64,000 bases of DNA from Volutella citrinella (lineage: Eukaryota; Ascomycota; Sordariomycetes; Hypocreales; Nectriaceae), in contig JAWZSP010000004.1 in assembly GCA_034401135.1 (NCBI GenBank), positions 3,658,001 through 3,722,000 of the forward strand, read 5' to 3'. Positions within the stretch are counted from its first letter, which is position 1. Each line of letters opens with the position of its first letter. A program made the translations under genes and the position numbers. Below, in pieces: positions 12,108 to 24,553 of this stretch. The notes under the pieces are model-generated. The model was not told the DNA's origin. It searched no databases and saw only the letters and a program-made list of their open reading frames with translations.

Positions 12108-13759
12108 ATGTTCCTGGTGCCAACACCGCAACCTCACAACTTTGTTGACGACCGCGCTTCCTTGCACTCTTCCAACGTCCAAATCGGCTCTGAGGCAACC
12201 CTCGACACGCTCCTCGGCTCCCCCAACTCTATGGAACGCAGTGCCCCGGAGTACTCGCAGTCAGGTTTGCCCTCGCCCTATCCAAGCAACTTCGGCGACA
12301 GCAATTCTGAAGAGTCGACGGTAGATCACGCGTCTGCTGCGCAATACCCGGTCAAACAGGAAGTCAACTACTCGACGTCGGCCACTCCTACCTCCGAGTA
12401 CGGCGTCTACCCCCAGTCTGCCAGATCAGGATCTTTCCCGGAACACATCCAGCGTTCGTACCATCCAGCCAGCAGCAACAGCAGCGGCGGTATGGCGCAA
12501 CAACAGAACAGTCCGTCTATGCCCCAGCAGGATGGGCGAAGCCATCAAGCCCACACGGTCAAGTCTGACAGCGATGTACCTATAGATCCGTCGATCGCCG
12601 CGCCGAGTCCGACTTACCCTTACGGCGCACAGCACTCGCCCTATGCGCCGAACCCAGACATGACGCACAGCTACTCTCATCCCAGCGCTGGCAATATGTA
12701 CGCGCAGCCTCGACCAGATTGGGGCGCCAACTACGGGCAGCACGGCGGAGCTCCATTGACCCCTGGTCATCCCGTCTATGCCCAGTCTCCTGCCTCCGCA
12801 GCTCCTCAGCAGAGGCCCAACCAGGTAAGTTGCATTGCAAATTGGCTCTTTGATGCGCTGTGGCACCGTGGTTCTGTACGCGACCTGTCGGGCTGGAAAG
12901 TCGGTGGGATTTCGCGCTCGCGCGTCCGCGCTATGTTTGCGCAACTAGCATGCTGCTAGTCGACGCGTAGCGCGGAATCGAGATTCTGTAGAAACCAGCC
13001 CAGAACGACATGGCAGCACGCAGCTTCGCTACACGTTGGCATGGCCAATTGTTGTACTTTTCAGGCAAACATTTTCTAACACCATCGTAGGTTTACTCCT
13101 TCGTCCCCATCCCAGGTGCTCAGCAGCACAAGCGACCTCGACGACGATATGAAGAGATCGAACGCATGTATAAGTGCGGTTGGAACGGATGCGAGAAGGC
13201 CTATGGAACTCTAAACCACCTCAACGCTCATGTTACAATGCAGTCGCACGGCCAGAAGCGAACTCCTGAAGGTAAGTGAGATAATTAGGTCTCCTTTAAT
13301 CGATGCCGGATGGGAAGCACGGAACTAACTGGATGCCCGACAGAGTTCAAGGAGATTCGCAAGGAGTGGAAGCAGCGCAAGAAGGAGGAGGAAGCCCAGC
13401 GAAAGGCTGAGGAGGAGCGCCAACGCCAGGTTGCTGCAGCCAATGCTGCCCAGAATGGTGGCCCCGATCCTCAGGGAGGCGATGGTACTCCCACGTCCTC
13501 GTACCCCGGATCGCGACCTGTCCAGCTGCCACCTATCGGCTACCAGCCGGCTCAGTACCCCCCCCCTCCCTCCGCCGGCGTTCCTCAGCAGTCTCTACCG
13601 GACTACAACAACCACATGTACTCCAACTACCAGCCTCACTCGCCCTACGCCCAACCCAGCCAGGGCATCTACAGCCAATGTAAGCATCAAAACGATCTGG
13701 CGTATGAGAAGCCGCTAATGAAATTTTCAGCCAACGGAGGTCAGCCGCCTAGTCACTGA
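12108..13759 (+). CDS. CON7: C2H2 zinc-finger transcription factor, Con7 type
   Basis: Four exons (12108-12824, 13091-13271, 13344-13679, 13731-13759) join in frame to a 420-residue protein. The three introns (266, 72 and 51 nt) have GT-AG ends. Residues 1-239 are a low-complexity Ser/Pro/Gln/Tyr-rich region. A basic KRPRRR patch at 253-258 is a likely nuclear signal. One zinc finger follows with C268, C273, H286 and H292 (C-x4-C-x12-H-x5-H). Directly after it comes a highly charged Lys/Glu helix, probably a coiled coil, and a Pro/Tyr-rich tail. The finger plus the charged helix is the hallmark of Con7, a regulator of conidium morphology and infection-related genes in Magnaporthe; that role is family knowledge, not seen here. 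The start is the first ATG after a 1.6-kb ATG-free leader. Gene-poor DNA flanks it on both sides. Confidence 0.9.
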
Positions 13760-16700
13760 GGCCGACACAGAGACGTTGGTTAGGGCCCTAGAGGAGGAAT
13801 GTCACCAAAAGTCAAGATGGAAAAGGAATACCCGCTGTACTATATTGGACTCCCACTGCATCAGCATGGCGCCTCACACGGGGACACTCTCGATGGCCTA
13901 ATTTCTCGTCGAAGAAAGCTATTGTTCAACGAAGGCCTTGAGGAACGGCATTCTCGCCTCGTGGCCCACCGCCTGGGCTGTTCTCGACCATTCGTCGTTG
14001 GGGAGTGTCTTTGTTACTGCGGCGCACATGTGTCTGGCTACCTCTTCCGTTGCAAGACCATGAGCGGCCTATCTTTTTGTTTTATTTGTTTACGCCTGTT
14101 CTCTTTTTTTTATTTGTTTCTTTTTATGATCGGAGTTTCCGCATACATGCATCCAACAAAGGGTTGTGGAGGGTTTCTCATGGTTATTACTTTTCCCCTC
14201 TTATTTCTTATATTACCCTGGTGAATCGCATTCGTGGCCAGTCGCCCGTCTTGATTATAGACATGGCGGGTTTGGGTGCGATGCTCATTGGGCGGACTCT
14301 TGACGACAAGGACGCCCTTTGACAGGCGGGGCTCGAGCGATTGGTGATTCTCGACACAACGCAGAGACTGGCTTCACAACTGGAGGGGAGTGATGTGACG
14401 ACTTTCATACTGGAAAGGCATGCGTCCGTATGAGCCGGTGACGGAGGCAGGAGTTTAACGGGGAGGCGTGGCATGAGGCTGCTTCCGAGTAGAAGCATTT
14501 GTTTATGGAATTTGATGATTGATTAAGATTGTGTATGACGTTGAGAACTGGCCGCACCTTAGATCTGCAGTCGATGCAACAGACAATGATGATTGTATCG
14601 ATCCTTTGCACCGAATTTTCTGTGTCTTGAACATTCATGATGAGTCGAAGCCCTTGGCGTTGTTCGGAAGAGAAAGGTGCACAACAGCAGGGCACGCCAA
14701 GACCAAGCCCGTGGACGTGGCCGTGGCTCAACTGTCCAGATACTCGCCTTCATTATTATACAAAAACATCCCTGGTTGGTTTGTCTCATACATCAGACAA
14801 CATCTGGGTGGCTTGCAAGGCGGAGAAGAAAAGAAGGTTTGATGGACATGCAGGACATTGGCACCTGGCGTCGGGGGTGGCAAGGCAGGGCAAACGCTAA
14901 GGTAGGTAGAACCAGGTCTGAAGAGGAAAACACTAGGTAGACATGGGGCGTGGTCAGGAGTAGTCCTTTTTTCGGGTTCGCTGTTGGCCGGATGCGGGTT
15001 TAAGACATGGCGACCATTGAGAGCCTTGGAGGCTTGGACAGAGAGGGAAGAGTGTTGCGGTTGTGCAACAGACGCTAAGGCGGCTCTTCAGTCGACCCTT
15101 GTCGGCTGGGAAGTGAAGAGGGGGGGTAAAATGGAACGAGGCTAGGAATAGCGACGGCGGCGGCAGCAGCAGCAGCAGCAGTAGCATGGACCAGGCCAGG
15201 CAAGAGGCGCGGGGGAGGGAGGGGTGGAGGCGGTAGCCTCATCCTTCAGCTGGGGATATGAGGGGGAATGATGAAGATGGGGGAGCGGTTTTTTTGTGTA
15301 ATGCGGACTGATGCCTAGTGCCTGACGGGATACATGATGTGTTGTCTCATTCTGCAAGCAACAGAACACAAGGTGCCCAGTGAAGCATTAGCGGATTGTC
15401 ATATGCTGCTGGGGGAGGGGCAGGCAATAGGAAACGATATACGGACAGGGTTGCAAAGCGCATCTATATCTGCTGGTGGTATTGAGTGCAAAATGCCCGA
15501 TACTGATATCCTGCCCTGGTCTGTATCGGAACAGGGCCCCGACCACACGGGCCGCGCCAGCCTAACTAGATCTGCGGCACAAGAGGTGTGTGTAATAAAG
15601 GCAGCCCTAGGAACAAGTGACAAACGGGGTGGAGGCATCGCAGCCACCATGCAGATGGGAGATGAAGTGGAGGAGGGTGGTGTTGCGGATGTATGCGCTC
15701 CCGGGAACTGGGGAAACGTGGCTGCTGCCAACCACACGATGCCGAGACCACCACCACCACCAAGACACGATAAAGTGCAGGACGACGCCCAAACGACCCC
15801 AGGAAACGGGCTTGCAGACGAGCTAATGTCTCTGTTGAACGGGGGCCAACCTGGGGAGGGGGGCGTGTAAGGCTAGCCGTAGCCGAGAAGCAGCGTCACT
15901 GCGTCAAGCGTTCCAGTTCCAGGCAAGGCGAGCAAGGTGGAAAGTGTGTGTAACCGCGTTGCGAGGTGACAGGGGGGGTGGCGGGCCTGGGAGGCGGCGC
16001 TAGGAGATTTTAACCGCCCACACACAGCGTGTCAGTTGCAGTCTGGCCATATGCGCGCCCAGGCAGCCAAACTAAGGCGGCATTGCTGCAGCTGCCCTTG
16101 GGGGCGCACAGAGGGGAGCTGGGTGGTGATACGCGCGCCGATTCTGCTGAGGCTACAGGAGCTGGAACTGCTAGGGGCCAAGCTTTTGGTGCTGTGCGGA
16201 AACGGTGCACAGTGGCGGCTGGGCCTTGGCTGGCCGCGCCGGGGACCCTTTCCCGCCCGGGTTGAGGAAACGCAGCAGCAGCGGTAACTGTTCTACCAAG
16301 TTCCGGGCTGTCTTTCTTCTTCGCTGCGCAGACCGGCGCGTGTAGTTGCTGGGGTTGTTTGGTTGATGGGCAGGTAAAACGATAAGGGAGCCAGCGGGAT
16401 GCTAACTTTGATGCTACCAAGATGCCAGATGCCAAATGGGTAGTGGCAATAGTCTACAGCGCCGTTCAACTGGCAGCGCGGTTTCGGTGCTAGGAGCGAC
16501 ACGTTTCCATCATGTAAATATTCCCTGGCGCCAAGAGCCCCCTAGTGGAAAGCTGTGGGCTGTTGGCTGGTCTTGTGCAACCCCAAACCAAATAGCACTA
16601 TGTTGGCAGCCGTCTTAGATGACACCCCCTGCCGCGATCCCATGGCCGTCGCCCTTCCCTTGTTAGGAAGTCCAAGATCCAGCACTAGATCTGCAACCCC

Positions 16701-19070
16701 AGATCCGTCCAGAGGCACATGGATAGCGCGATACTGTGTTCGCCCAAGATAAAAAAAGAAATAAAAACCTGGACTCTGAAGGGGAGGCCCCCCCGCCTTG
16801 ACCCTGGCCGGGCGTGCAGATAGATGGTGCGCAGCCTGCCCACAGTTTCCGATGCGTTGGTATCAGGGATCAAAATGGTAACCAAACAGCTGGCACGACA
16901 TGGATGAGGGACTATGGGGAACGGAGCGAACAGACAAGCGCATGCGCATGTCGCTGGCCGGGAAGTATACAGCATGCAGCCTGGCACAGCGCCATGCACA
17001 GCAGTTCACACTCTCCATCCTTCACCGCGGGGCTGTGAGGCGCCACCATCTGGCCCGGCACCTCCCACCCACCCGCCCGCCAGCCTATTCCTATTCCCGG
17101 ATCCAACAGCCAGGCCGTGCATATTTCCCGTATTTCCGCAACACTCTAATTAGCAGCGCCGGAGCTACGGTATGGCGGATCGTCGACCTGCACCAGCGAC
17201 ACTTGTCCTAGATCAGGGTTGCATCTACTAATTGACTAGACAGCTAGCCCGACCCCCTTGTCGCTTGAGGCAGACACCGGGCCCGACGAGGTGGCTCGGC
17301 GCCGTCGCAGGGACCGGCACGGAGCCGACGCCGCCGCTACCAGACACGAGGGTTGCTGGCAGTAGTGTCGACTATTTTAGGCCTCACCACCGTCGACCGC
17401 CTCGAGGGCAATTCTACCTTATTAGTAGTAGTAGCAACTTAGTACTAGCTGTGAATATGGGCAGGTACGTAGTCGGCCACCTCCCTGGTGACGTGGGCGG
17501 CCATGGCCACAGCCAAATGCCACAGCCGAGAGACTGGATCGGTGGGCAACACCAACGACGACGGGCCGGCGATGGGCAAGCTGGGCTGGCATCGCGGACG
17601 TCTGTCTAGCCAACCCAAGAGAGTGACCCAGTGCCAGTCCACGCTACGCTAGAGCAAGGCCCGCCCCATCCACTCCCCTCCTCCCTCCCTCGCTTCCCGC
17701 CGCGTTCGACCATCCCGCTGGTATTTCGGGGCCACAGGGAGTCAGCCCGGGCCTAGTTCAAAGGCCCTTGGCGAGGGCGTGGCCTGATCACGCATGCGCC
17801 GTCGCCAAGGTTGCAGGAATGCCCTAGCTCATGACTGTTTTGGCGCGCGGGATATCCATGTAGGGATGGATGGATAAGGCCCGCCGCTATTGCGATATGT
17901 GGGTGTACGCATTGCAGTCATGGGGCGAGACGAGAATGCCGGCAGTTGAGTTGAGCCATGGGTGGCAGCTCGGGCCTGGTAGCCGAGTGCGGTGACCAGG
18001 CCTGCTCCAAGGATTCGAGGGGAGCTGCCTTCAGTGCGTGCGCCTTGTCCTGGAGATGGTCGAGGCAGATTTGTTTGAGCCCACCAAGGGTGGGAGCCAA
18101 ATGGGCCATGCAGGCTGCTCAGGCTGCCCAGGAAACGAGCGTAGGAATTGCGTGCAATGGAGCAGCAATAATTACGCCAGGTTATTCACAACTCAACCCT
18201 CTCACGGCGCAGAAAGGCTGCTGGAGCACGCAGACTGAGAGCCTGGCAATCGCTTCCCCCGGAACTATATGCGGAGAAGAAATACACAAAGGCATAGGCC
18301 GAAGCTACGCCAAATTCGCATTGACTGCGCTTCAGCAGCAAAATGGCATCTTATTCGCGTCATCGTCGTCTGGTGGCTGAGATGTGAGGGTGATGAGAGC
18401 CTGCCAGATGGTTTCTGTCTCAGCGTGCCATCATACCCACTAACTTGGTAGATATTGCAAAAAACCAGCAGAAGGACTGCTGGAAGCCCAAAATAGGAGC
18501 AAGAGGCCTTGATCCGTCTGGCAGACTGACGTACCCTTCTTGCCCTCCAGTGGTGGTGCATCTGCCTGGTCCTTGTACTGTGCAGAAGCCGTGGAGGGGA
18601 GTTGGCGGGATGACGTGCGTTCTCATTCCATCCCTCGGCCCCAAAACCGGATCAGCGACAGCATGCTCCTTTGTCACCTTGGCAGCATGCCACTGACACC
18701 CTGACAAAGCTCGCTTTTGTCCCCTTTGGTCGGCTTCTATTGCAAAGTATTAATTCTCACGATTTCGCCCTCTGTGGCTAATGACCTGCTAGGCGAGGAG
18801 TCTTAGTAGCTTCCACTTTTGTTTCACCTCACTCGCTGCCCTGCCAAATTTTCACTGCTTGCCTGGCACCTGCCCCGCTATCCACTCACGACTTGTCTGC
18901 CTCACACTGTGGCTGGCAAATCTGCTGCGTCATCTCATTCCCAACCGAGTTGCCCTACGCCAAGGGTTCTCTCACTTCAAGTTGTAACCACCATATCAAA
19001 CTTACAGATTTGTACGCATAAGACGGGTCATCAATACTATTCCTCCAGTCATCGCATCTCATCACCTACC
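13760..19070. other. gene-poor region between CON7 and AAR2
   Basis: After the CON7 stop come T-rich stretches near 14090-14220 that fit a 3' UTR. The rest shows no supported coding gene. The longest open frame (about 15334-15870, plus) has no recognisable domain. A (CAG)n tract lies at 15162-15183. The last 250 bases are the AAR2 leader: the AAR2 frame is open back to about 18819 but has no ATG before 19071. Confidence 0.55.
15162..15183. repeat. (CAG)n microsatellite
   Basis: About seven tandem CAG units follow a short CGG run in non-coding DNA. Confidence 0.8.
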
Positions 19071-20594
19071 ATGGAGGGGAAGACCTCCTTGCCGACTCGC
19101 TTGCCAGACCTGACCAAATCAGAGTCCAACGCCTCTGTCGGCGCCGGTTCTATCAAATCGTGCCAATCCGTATCGGCTCTTGGCACACATCCCCTAGGGA
19201 CACTGCGCGTTCTTGATGCAGACGATGGCAGCCCTGTGGGAGGTGTAGCAGGACCGCCTCCGCTAGACCCCCCGGCTAGTGACGACGACAATCAGGGCAG
19301 ATCCTCGCACCGGCGCATGAGCTCTCTAGGAGGGCCCCTAACACATCGCATGGGCGGTGGTGACGTTGTTCTTATACTGGATCTACCTGAAATCTTCATC
19401 GTCGGATATGATGCGGTGTCTTTCACTGGCAAGCACTTCGGTGGCGTCCGAGATATACCTCCTGGCGCACATTTCTTTTGGGTTGCTCACCCCGGAGGTG
19501 TTTCTTCGCGATCTGGATTTTGGATCACATCTACAGGTGCGCCGACCGTACATGTGATGCAATGGGACAAGTACAACGAGGTGCTGGGCGAGTCGGCGAG
19601 AGCGGAAGCCCGCATCCAAGCCGACAACCTCGACACGTTTCACTCCAAGCTGGTCCCATATTCCGACCCGTCAGCAGTAAACGCTGAAAAGGGCGAGCTC
19701 ACATCGGACATTTCAGAGCGCAACCTGAGTATGTGGAAACAGTTAACCAACTGCATCACCGAAAACGTGCTGGATCGTGTGATGGGTCACAGCCTCGACA
19801 ACTGGATCGTCCATACCGCCGATCGTGTCCGAGGGTCGATTCTCATGGCAGCCGAGTTGGAGCTTGACAGTTCCATCTCAAACTCCATTCTCAAGACGCG
19901 CGAGCTCAATTTCATGTTTGATCAGCTGTCCAAGACGTATTCTACAACTAATGCCGGGGCGGACCGAACCCTGTCAGCGACAGATTCAACCCCGTACATA
20001 ACCTCGCTGGTCGACAATCGCGATGACGGCAGCGCAGCTGGCGATATCACTGGCGAATTTCAACTGGCATACATATTAGGCATGCACCTTGGAAACGATG
20101 CTTGTATTCAGCAATGGTGGCACATTCTTCTCAAGCTCACCCTCCGAGCCTACATCCTTCCGGCCATAAATCCGGTCCTTGCTGCCACCCTCATTCGCAC
20201 ACTCACCGCACAAATCTCGTACGGGTCAAAATGGCTAGATGGATCTATTTTGGACTATAACGAGTCGCATACTCGCGATCTTCGGCTGGGCTTGATCGTC
20301 TACAAGCGGCGCCTCGACGAGCTCCTATTGGGCCTTGGCTCCGAGGTGACCACGGAACAACTCGACGTGGGTGCTGCTTTCGCGGGCCTTGAGGCATTGG
20401 TTGCTATGGAACCAGGTTGGGATCTACGCGGTGACTACTTGCGTCGTGGCCAAGTTATGATGGAGGATGGTGAGCAGGTTGAGCTCGAGGTTGCCGACCT
20501 GGAAGCTGAAGATGAACGTGGTGAATGGGCGCCCGAGATTGTGCAGCTTGACGACAATGGCCGTCAACGGGGCTTGGTTTCATTTACCGACTAG
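19071..20594 (+). CDS. AAR2: AAR2-family pre-mRNA splicing factor
   Basis: A single exon codes for 507 residues. ATG 19071 (context ACCATGG) is the first in-frame ATG, although the frame is open about 250 bases further upstream. The first ~90 residues are a Ser/Pro/Asp-rich extension. The AAR2 domain then begins with strands containing IVGYD and FGGVRDIPPG, followed by FFWVAHPGG, all typical of the family; the C-terminal half is the helical AAR2 domain. In yeast Aar2 binds Prp8 and holds U5 snRNP in an immature, cytoplasmic form until it is phosphorylated and replaced by Brr2. The protein is longer than yeast Aar2 (355 residues), mainly because of the N-terminal extension and an acidic tail. 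It is convergent with RPS16. Confidence 0.9.
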   Translation: MEGKTSLPTRLPDLTKSESNASVGAGSIKSCQSVSALGTHPLGTLRVLDADDGSPVGGVAGPPPLDPPASDDDNQGRSSHRRMSSLGGPLTHRMGGGDVVLILDLPEIFIVGYDAVSFTGKHFGGVRDIPPGAHFFWVAHPGGVSSRSGFWITSTGAPTVHVMQWDKYNEVLGESARAEARIQADNLDTFHSKLVPYSDPSAVNAEKGELTSDISERNLSMWKQLTNCITENVLDRVMGHSLDNWIVHTADRVRGSILMAAELELDSSISNSILKTRELNFMFDQLSKTYSTTNAGADRTLSATDSTPYITSLVDNRDDGSAAGDITGEFQLAYILGMHLGNDACIQQWWHILLKLTLRAYILPAINPVLAATLIRTLTAQISYGSKWLDGSILDYNESHTRDLRLGLIVYKRRLDELLLGLGSEVTTEQLDVGAAFAGLEALVAMEPGWDLRGDYLRRGQVMMEDGEQVELEVADLEAEDERGEWAPEIVQLDDNGRQRGLVSFTD

Positions 20595-21519
20595 GTGCAA
20601 CGAAGACTTCAAATCCGGGTTGTCAAGTTCCGGCTCAAATGATGTTTAAGCAAGCGACTTCTTTTTACTTATTCCCTTCTTGTATTGTAATGCCTCCCAT
20701 CCCCAAACAATCTCCAAGTGGCAACTCGCACCCATTGTCAATCTTGCAATCGTCAGTCTCAGGCTGGCTGGGTTAATGGCAACTGGTTATGGACTACTGG
20801 CCATTGGTCGGTTGAAATGTCGGCTGCCCCCCTCGCGCAGTCTGGGGTTCTGTATTGCCATCACTCTCTCTCGCCGGCAGACTGCAGCCTGGGGGCACTA
20901 GGGACGAGAAACAGTTGATTGAGCAATGATCTCAGCATTTTCTCGTATATCTGCGCCATTCGTCTGATGTGACCTAAATTACGGTGTAGTGTACAAGGCA
21001 GCGACTGGGAGACAGGAGGAAGCAGTATCAGACATCATCCAGCAGAGAAAGAGCATTATGGATGAATCAAATCAGTCAGCCCTGCGCGAAGAGAGGCAGC
21101 ATTCAACTACGCGACGAGGATAAAGACAGTGTTTATTGGGCCTCAGATTTTGCGCCAACGCCTACCCAAAACCCCAGTTGTGGGTGCAGAGTGGCCCACG
21201 AGATTTCCCAAAATCGCCTTTTCGCATGGAACGGCCAAGATACTCAGTAGTACGTCACTCATCAAGGTCACTGCGTCATGCAAGATGAAGAGGTCGTTAA
21301 CTTTGAAGTTTTCATTTGCCTGCCAGACATTTTACAATCCGTCAAAAGCAAGGCCATGCAAATGCCAATGGGAAACCCATTCCCAGACCAGGGAATATGT
21401 GACTCCGATCCCTTTTCCGCACTGTCCGTAACAACCACTCCAACGCACCCACGGTAGGGACGAGGCGCGCTCCGCGAGACACAGTCCACGTCGTCCACCG
21501 CCCTTCCCCCAGAAATCGT
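20595..21519. other. convergent intergenic region AAR2-RPS16
   Basis: About 0.9 kb between the stop codons of AAR2 (plus) and RPS16 (minus). I see no further gene. It should contain both 3' UTRs. Confidence 0.6.
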
Positions 21520-22191
21520 TTATCGGTAAGACTTCTGGAAGCGGGCACGGGCACCACGACCACCGAACTTCTTGGGCTCGCAGCGACGGTTGTCGGCGAC
21601 GAGGAGGGTACGGTCGAACTGGACGAGAGCCTGCTTGAGGAGGTTCTTGCTGTGCTCATCGACGAACTTCTGGTAGTAGGCGATGAGGGACTTGGCGATA
21701 GCCTGACGGATGGCGTAGATCTGGGAAGTGTGGCCACCACCGGTGACGCGGACACGGATGTCGACGTTGGCGAACTTGTCGAGGCCAACAATCAGGAGGG
21801 GCTCGTAAACCTATAAAGACACAAAAAATGTCAGCACTTTGTTCCATTTGACAAGGAGTTTCCCATCAAGTTTCATCGACCAGCCGGAGGTAGTTGACGC
21901 GGTTGATTTCGAATTTCGAATTGACGTTGCCGTCTCGGGTGTGTTTCGCAAGAGGGAGTTCTATCGTCGTACCTTGAAGCGGAGGACCTCGGGCTGGACG
22001 AGCTGCAGAGGGCGACCGTTGACCTTAATGAGGCCGCGGCCGGACTACATTTGACGATGAATGTTAGCACAAAATTGTCCCTTCTTGTCCAGTCAACTTC
22101 TCGACGTCGGGTTCGGACGAACCTTGCAGTGGGCGACAGCAGTAGCCGTCTTCTTCTTGCCGAAGCATTGCACGCTCTGGGTGGTCGACAT
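21520..22191 (-). CDS. RPS16: 40S ribosomal protein S16 (uS9)
   Basis: Three minus-strand exons (22191-22123, 22044-21973, 21810-21520) join at phase 0 to 143 residues, the same length as yeast Rps16. The N-terminus reads [20 protein letters not shown], the middle carries [19 protein letters not shown], and the protein ends with the uS9 tail [15 protein letters not shown], whose terminal Arg contacts the P-site tRNA. The introns are 78 and 162 nt. The first lies after codon 23, a typical early intron of a ribosomal protein gene. It is transcribed divergently from RPL32 across a 438-bp gap, which suggests shared control of two ribosomal protein genes. It acts in the small subunit near the decoding centre. 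Confidence 0.97.
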
Positions 22192-22629
22192 GATTGCTGA
22201 TTGTCCTGGTTGCCGGAGGTGTCGTGAGTGTCGGAGCTGCGGGACGTCGTGTTGAGATGGTCTAGCTCACTGTCGAATTTTGCAAGTGAGAGGGTTTGTG
22301 CCCTCGAGCGGTCCTGGGCCAATTATTGTGGGGCTCCCTCACAATCGCTGGCCCAAACCTCCTCGTCCATGGCCGCAGCAGAACGGGGACCACAGAAAAA
22401 AAAGAGCCAGCTGTGGAGCACGTGATGAAAACCCTAAGCCCTTGCCTGGACTAAGCGCAGTCCGAATTTGACATGCCAAAATTTCCCGCCTCGCCAGAAC
22501 CTCACGCCCGGATACTAATCACAGCCATCCAGCCCGTCGACTAACCCGCAGTCAAGGTACGCAAGACGACGACGTCAAGGACGAACGAAGCATTGCAAGA
22601 CAAGAACAACCTGTTAACATACCGTCCAG
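22192..22629. promoter_or_regulatory. bidirectional RPS16/RPL32 promoter
   Basis: The 438 bases between the two start codons carry a CACGTG (22419-22424) and, four bases on, AAAACCCTAA (22428-22437). The latter contains the telobox-like AACCCTAA bound by Tbf1-type factors. Cbf1 and Tbf1 sites control ribosomal protein genes in several ascomycete yeasts; applying this here is inference. CACGTGA also occurs upstream of RPL34 (41411-41417). Confidence 0.55.
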
Positions 22630-23394
22630 ATGGTTTCCGCCAAGAAGCATGTCCCCATCGTGAAGAAGCGTACGTCCTTTCCGAACCCTGCTCCCCCGCC
22701 GCTGCTGCTGCTGCTGCTTCGACGACGCCTCGACGACGACAATCGACATTTGGCAATCACGGCGAGAGGAACAACGATGGATGAAGAATGATGTTGACTG
22801 GTTACGTGCAGGCACGAAGCGCTTCGAGCGTCACCAGAGTGACCGGTTCAAGTGCGTGGACCCCAGCTGGCGCAAGCCCAAGGGTATCGACAGCCGTGTC
22901 CGACGTCGCTTCCGTGGCACCATTGCCATGCCCAAGGTATGTGCGAAACTCTCGAGCGGGCTGCGAGGATAGATGGTCCTTCGCGCCGCTTGTTGCGAGT
23001 TGAACCGAATGGTTGCTAATTTTTGTGTGAATTTTAGATCGGCTATGGCTCCAACAAGAAGACCCGCCACATGACCCCTTCCGGCCACAAGGCTTTCCTC
23101 GTCAGCAACGTCCGTGACGTCGAGCTCCTCCTCATGCACAACCGCACCCACGCCGCCGAGTACGTATTCCAATTCCGTTCGAGGGGAAGGGGGGAGCCTT
23201 TGAGCCACCCACAGCTGTGATGGAGACACTAGAGAGAGTCTCCTTTTTTTTATTCGTCATGTTTGCTAACACGTCCCGCCTCTAGGATCGCCCACAACGT
23301 CTCGTCGAGGAAGCGAATTGATATGATTGCCCGCGCCAAGCAACTGGGTGTCAAGGTTACGAACCCCAAGGCGAAGGTCACTACCGAGGTGTAA
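22630..23394 (+). CDS. RPL32: 60S ribosomal protein L32 (eL32)
   Basis: Four exons (22630-22669, 22812-22936, 23038-23159, 23286-23394) join in frame to 131 residues (yeast 130). The protein starts [13 protein letters not shown] and contains the eL32 core [32 protein letters not shown] and [11 protein letters not shown], with the conserved end around [19 protein letters not shown]. The introns are 142, 101 and 126 nt, all GT-AG; the first interrupts codon 14. Intron 1 holds a (GCT)n run near 22701-22718. A candidate poly(A) signal AATAAA lies about 100 bases after the stop. It forms a divergent pair with RPS16. Confidence 0.97.
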
Positions 23395-23492
23395 AAGGGT
23401 TTGGGTCGGTTTTGGGCTGCTTTTACGGTTGCATCGGAAAGGGCTTGCGTTGCTTGCGTGCTTCTGGCAGGTATACCACTCGTGCTAGAGAG

Positions 23493-23498
23493 AATAAA
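23493..23498 (+). terminator. AATAAA, candidate RPL32 poly(A) signal
   Basis: An exact AATAAA lies 99 bases downstream of the RPL32 stop codon, at a plausible 3'-UTR distance. Confidence 0.4.
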
Positions 23499-23738
23499 CG
23501 CACCGTTGAACGACATGACTGGCTTGTTTCTTTCAGAAATAGCCGAAGGCGCGGAAAACAAATCAAAGACATGATGAAAACCAATACTGTTCCGATCTGC
23601 AAGTGCCTTTTTCGCATACTCGGAACGGGTGAGGGCGCCGGGGAATTGGCTGGGGCGCATGAAGGCGACATTAGATAAAATGCGAGTGGGAAACACCCGT
23701 GATCCAGTCTCTGTTGGTCTTCCCGTACTATGTGCCCG

Positions 23739-23760
23739 CTGCTGCTGCTGCTGCTGCTGC
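23739..23760. repeat. (CTG)7 microsatellite
   Basis: Seven CTG units in the intergenic DNA between RPL32 and the next plus-strand gene. Confidence 0.85.
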
Positions 23761-24157
23761 CGTGCTTTCCGCTGTTTGTTATTGTCAGTCACTGTGGGCA
23801 ATTGGCGGGAGGGGCCGTAACATCAATGAGTCTTTCGAGCAGCCATAGGCATTGGCTGAAGGTGAACACTTGTCAGATTAAGCTGAATCTAAGCCGGCCT
23901 TATGCAAAAGCCGGCCATGAGATGCACGTTGCAAGTCGGGGTTGTGGGGGATCCCTGCAGTCAGGTCTTGATTGGGTCTGTACTCTGTGCGTAGTAAGTG
24001 GTTGGCCAGAAAGCTGCTGTCCGCCGCAAGCAGAGTGCCGATTCCACCATTGATTGCCCCAAAGCAAGACCAGGGCAGGCCTCAATGATTTATCTCTCCA
24101 CTCTGCAGGCCTGCTTCTAGTACTGAGTGCTTCTAGTAGAACTTGTAGCATTTACCG

Positions 24158-24553
24158 ATGCCTCGACTGAGACCATCCAGAGTCAGACTTGGAGCCTCTG
24201 TCAGCAACTTCCGACTTTGTGCCAGCTGCCTCGCACCTTCCTCACAGCTGGCACCAGCCGGTCCCCGACGTATCAACACAGCGCGTGATAAATACATCAA
24301 AATGTTCACGCGATCAGTTGTCCGTGGCCACAAGTCACTTTCTCTTCGTGTTGCTTGTGTCCAATCACTCTTTTCATGTATTCCGTATCCCAAACACGCC
24401 CGTCGGCGCGACGGCACTTACACGAATAGATTGTCACCAACAGCCCGTTCTCGCCAACCCGTCGTCCCACGAGCCAAAACACGCTGTGACCGGTCCAGCA
24501 GCAGTACCCAGCAGTTGAATTCCTGGCTCTTCCAGGACCAATATCGATTTTGA
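24158..24553 (+). other. upstream ORF or truncated mitochondrial-protein remnant
   Basis: An ATG-initiated frame of 131 codons ends only 19 bases before the start of the next gene (24573). Its first ~48 codons are Arg/Ser/Ala-rich with almost no acidic residues, like a mitochondrial presequence; the rest looks non-coding. It may be an upstream ORF in the leader of the 24573 gene, or the surviving 5' end of a lost gene. I could not find splice sites that join it in frame to the next gene. Confidence 0.25.

Noticed and set aside
13310..13343. Read-through start for the CON7 third exon
   Set aside because: The frame opens inside intron 2; the spliced form restores the conserved junction after the zinc finger.
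18819..19070. N-terminal extension of AAR2
   Set aside because: The frame is open but has no ATG before 19071, which has a strong context.
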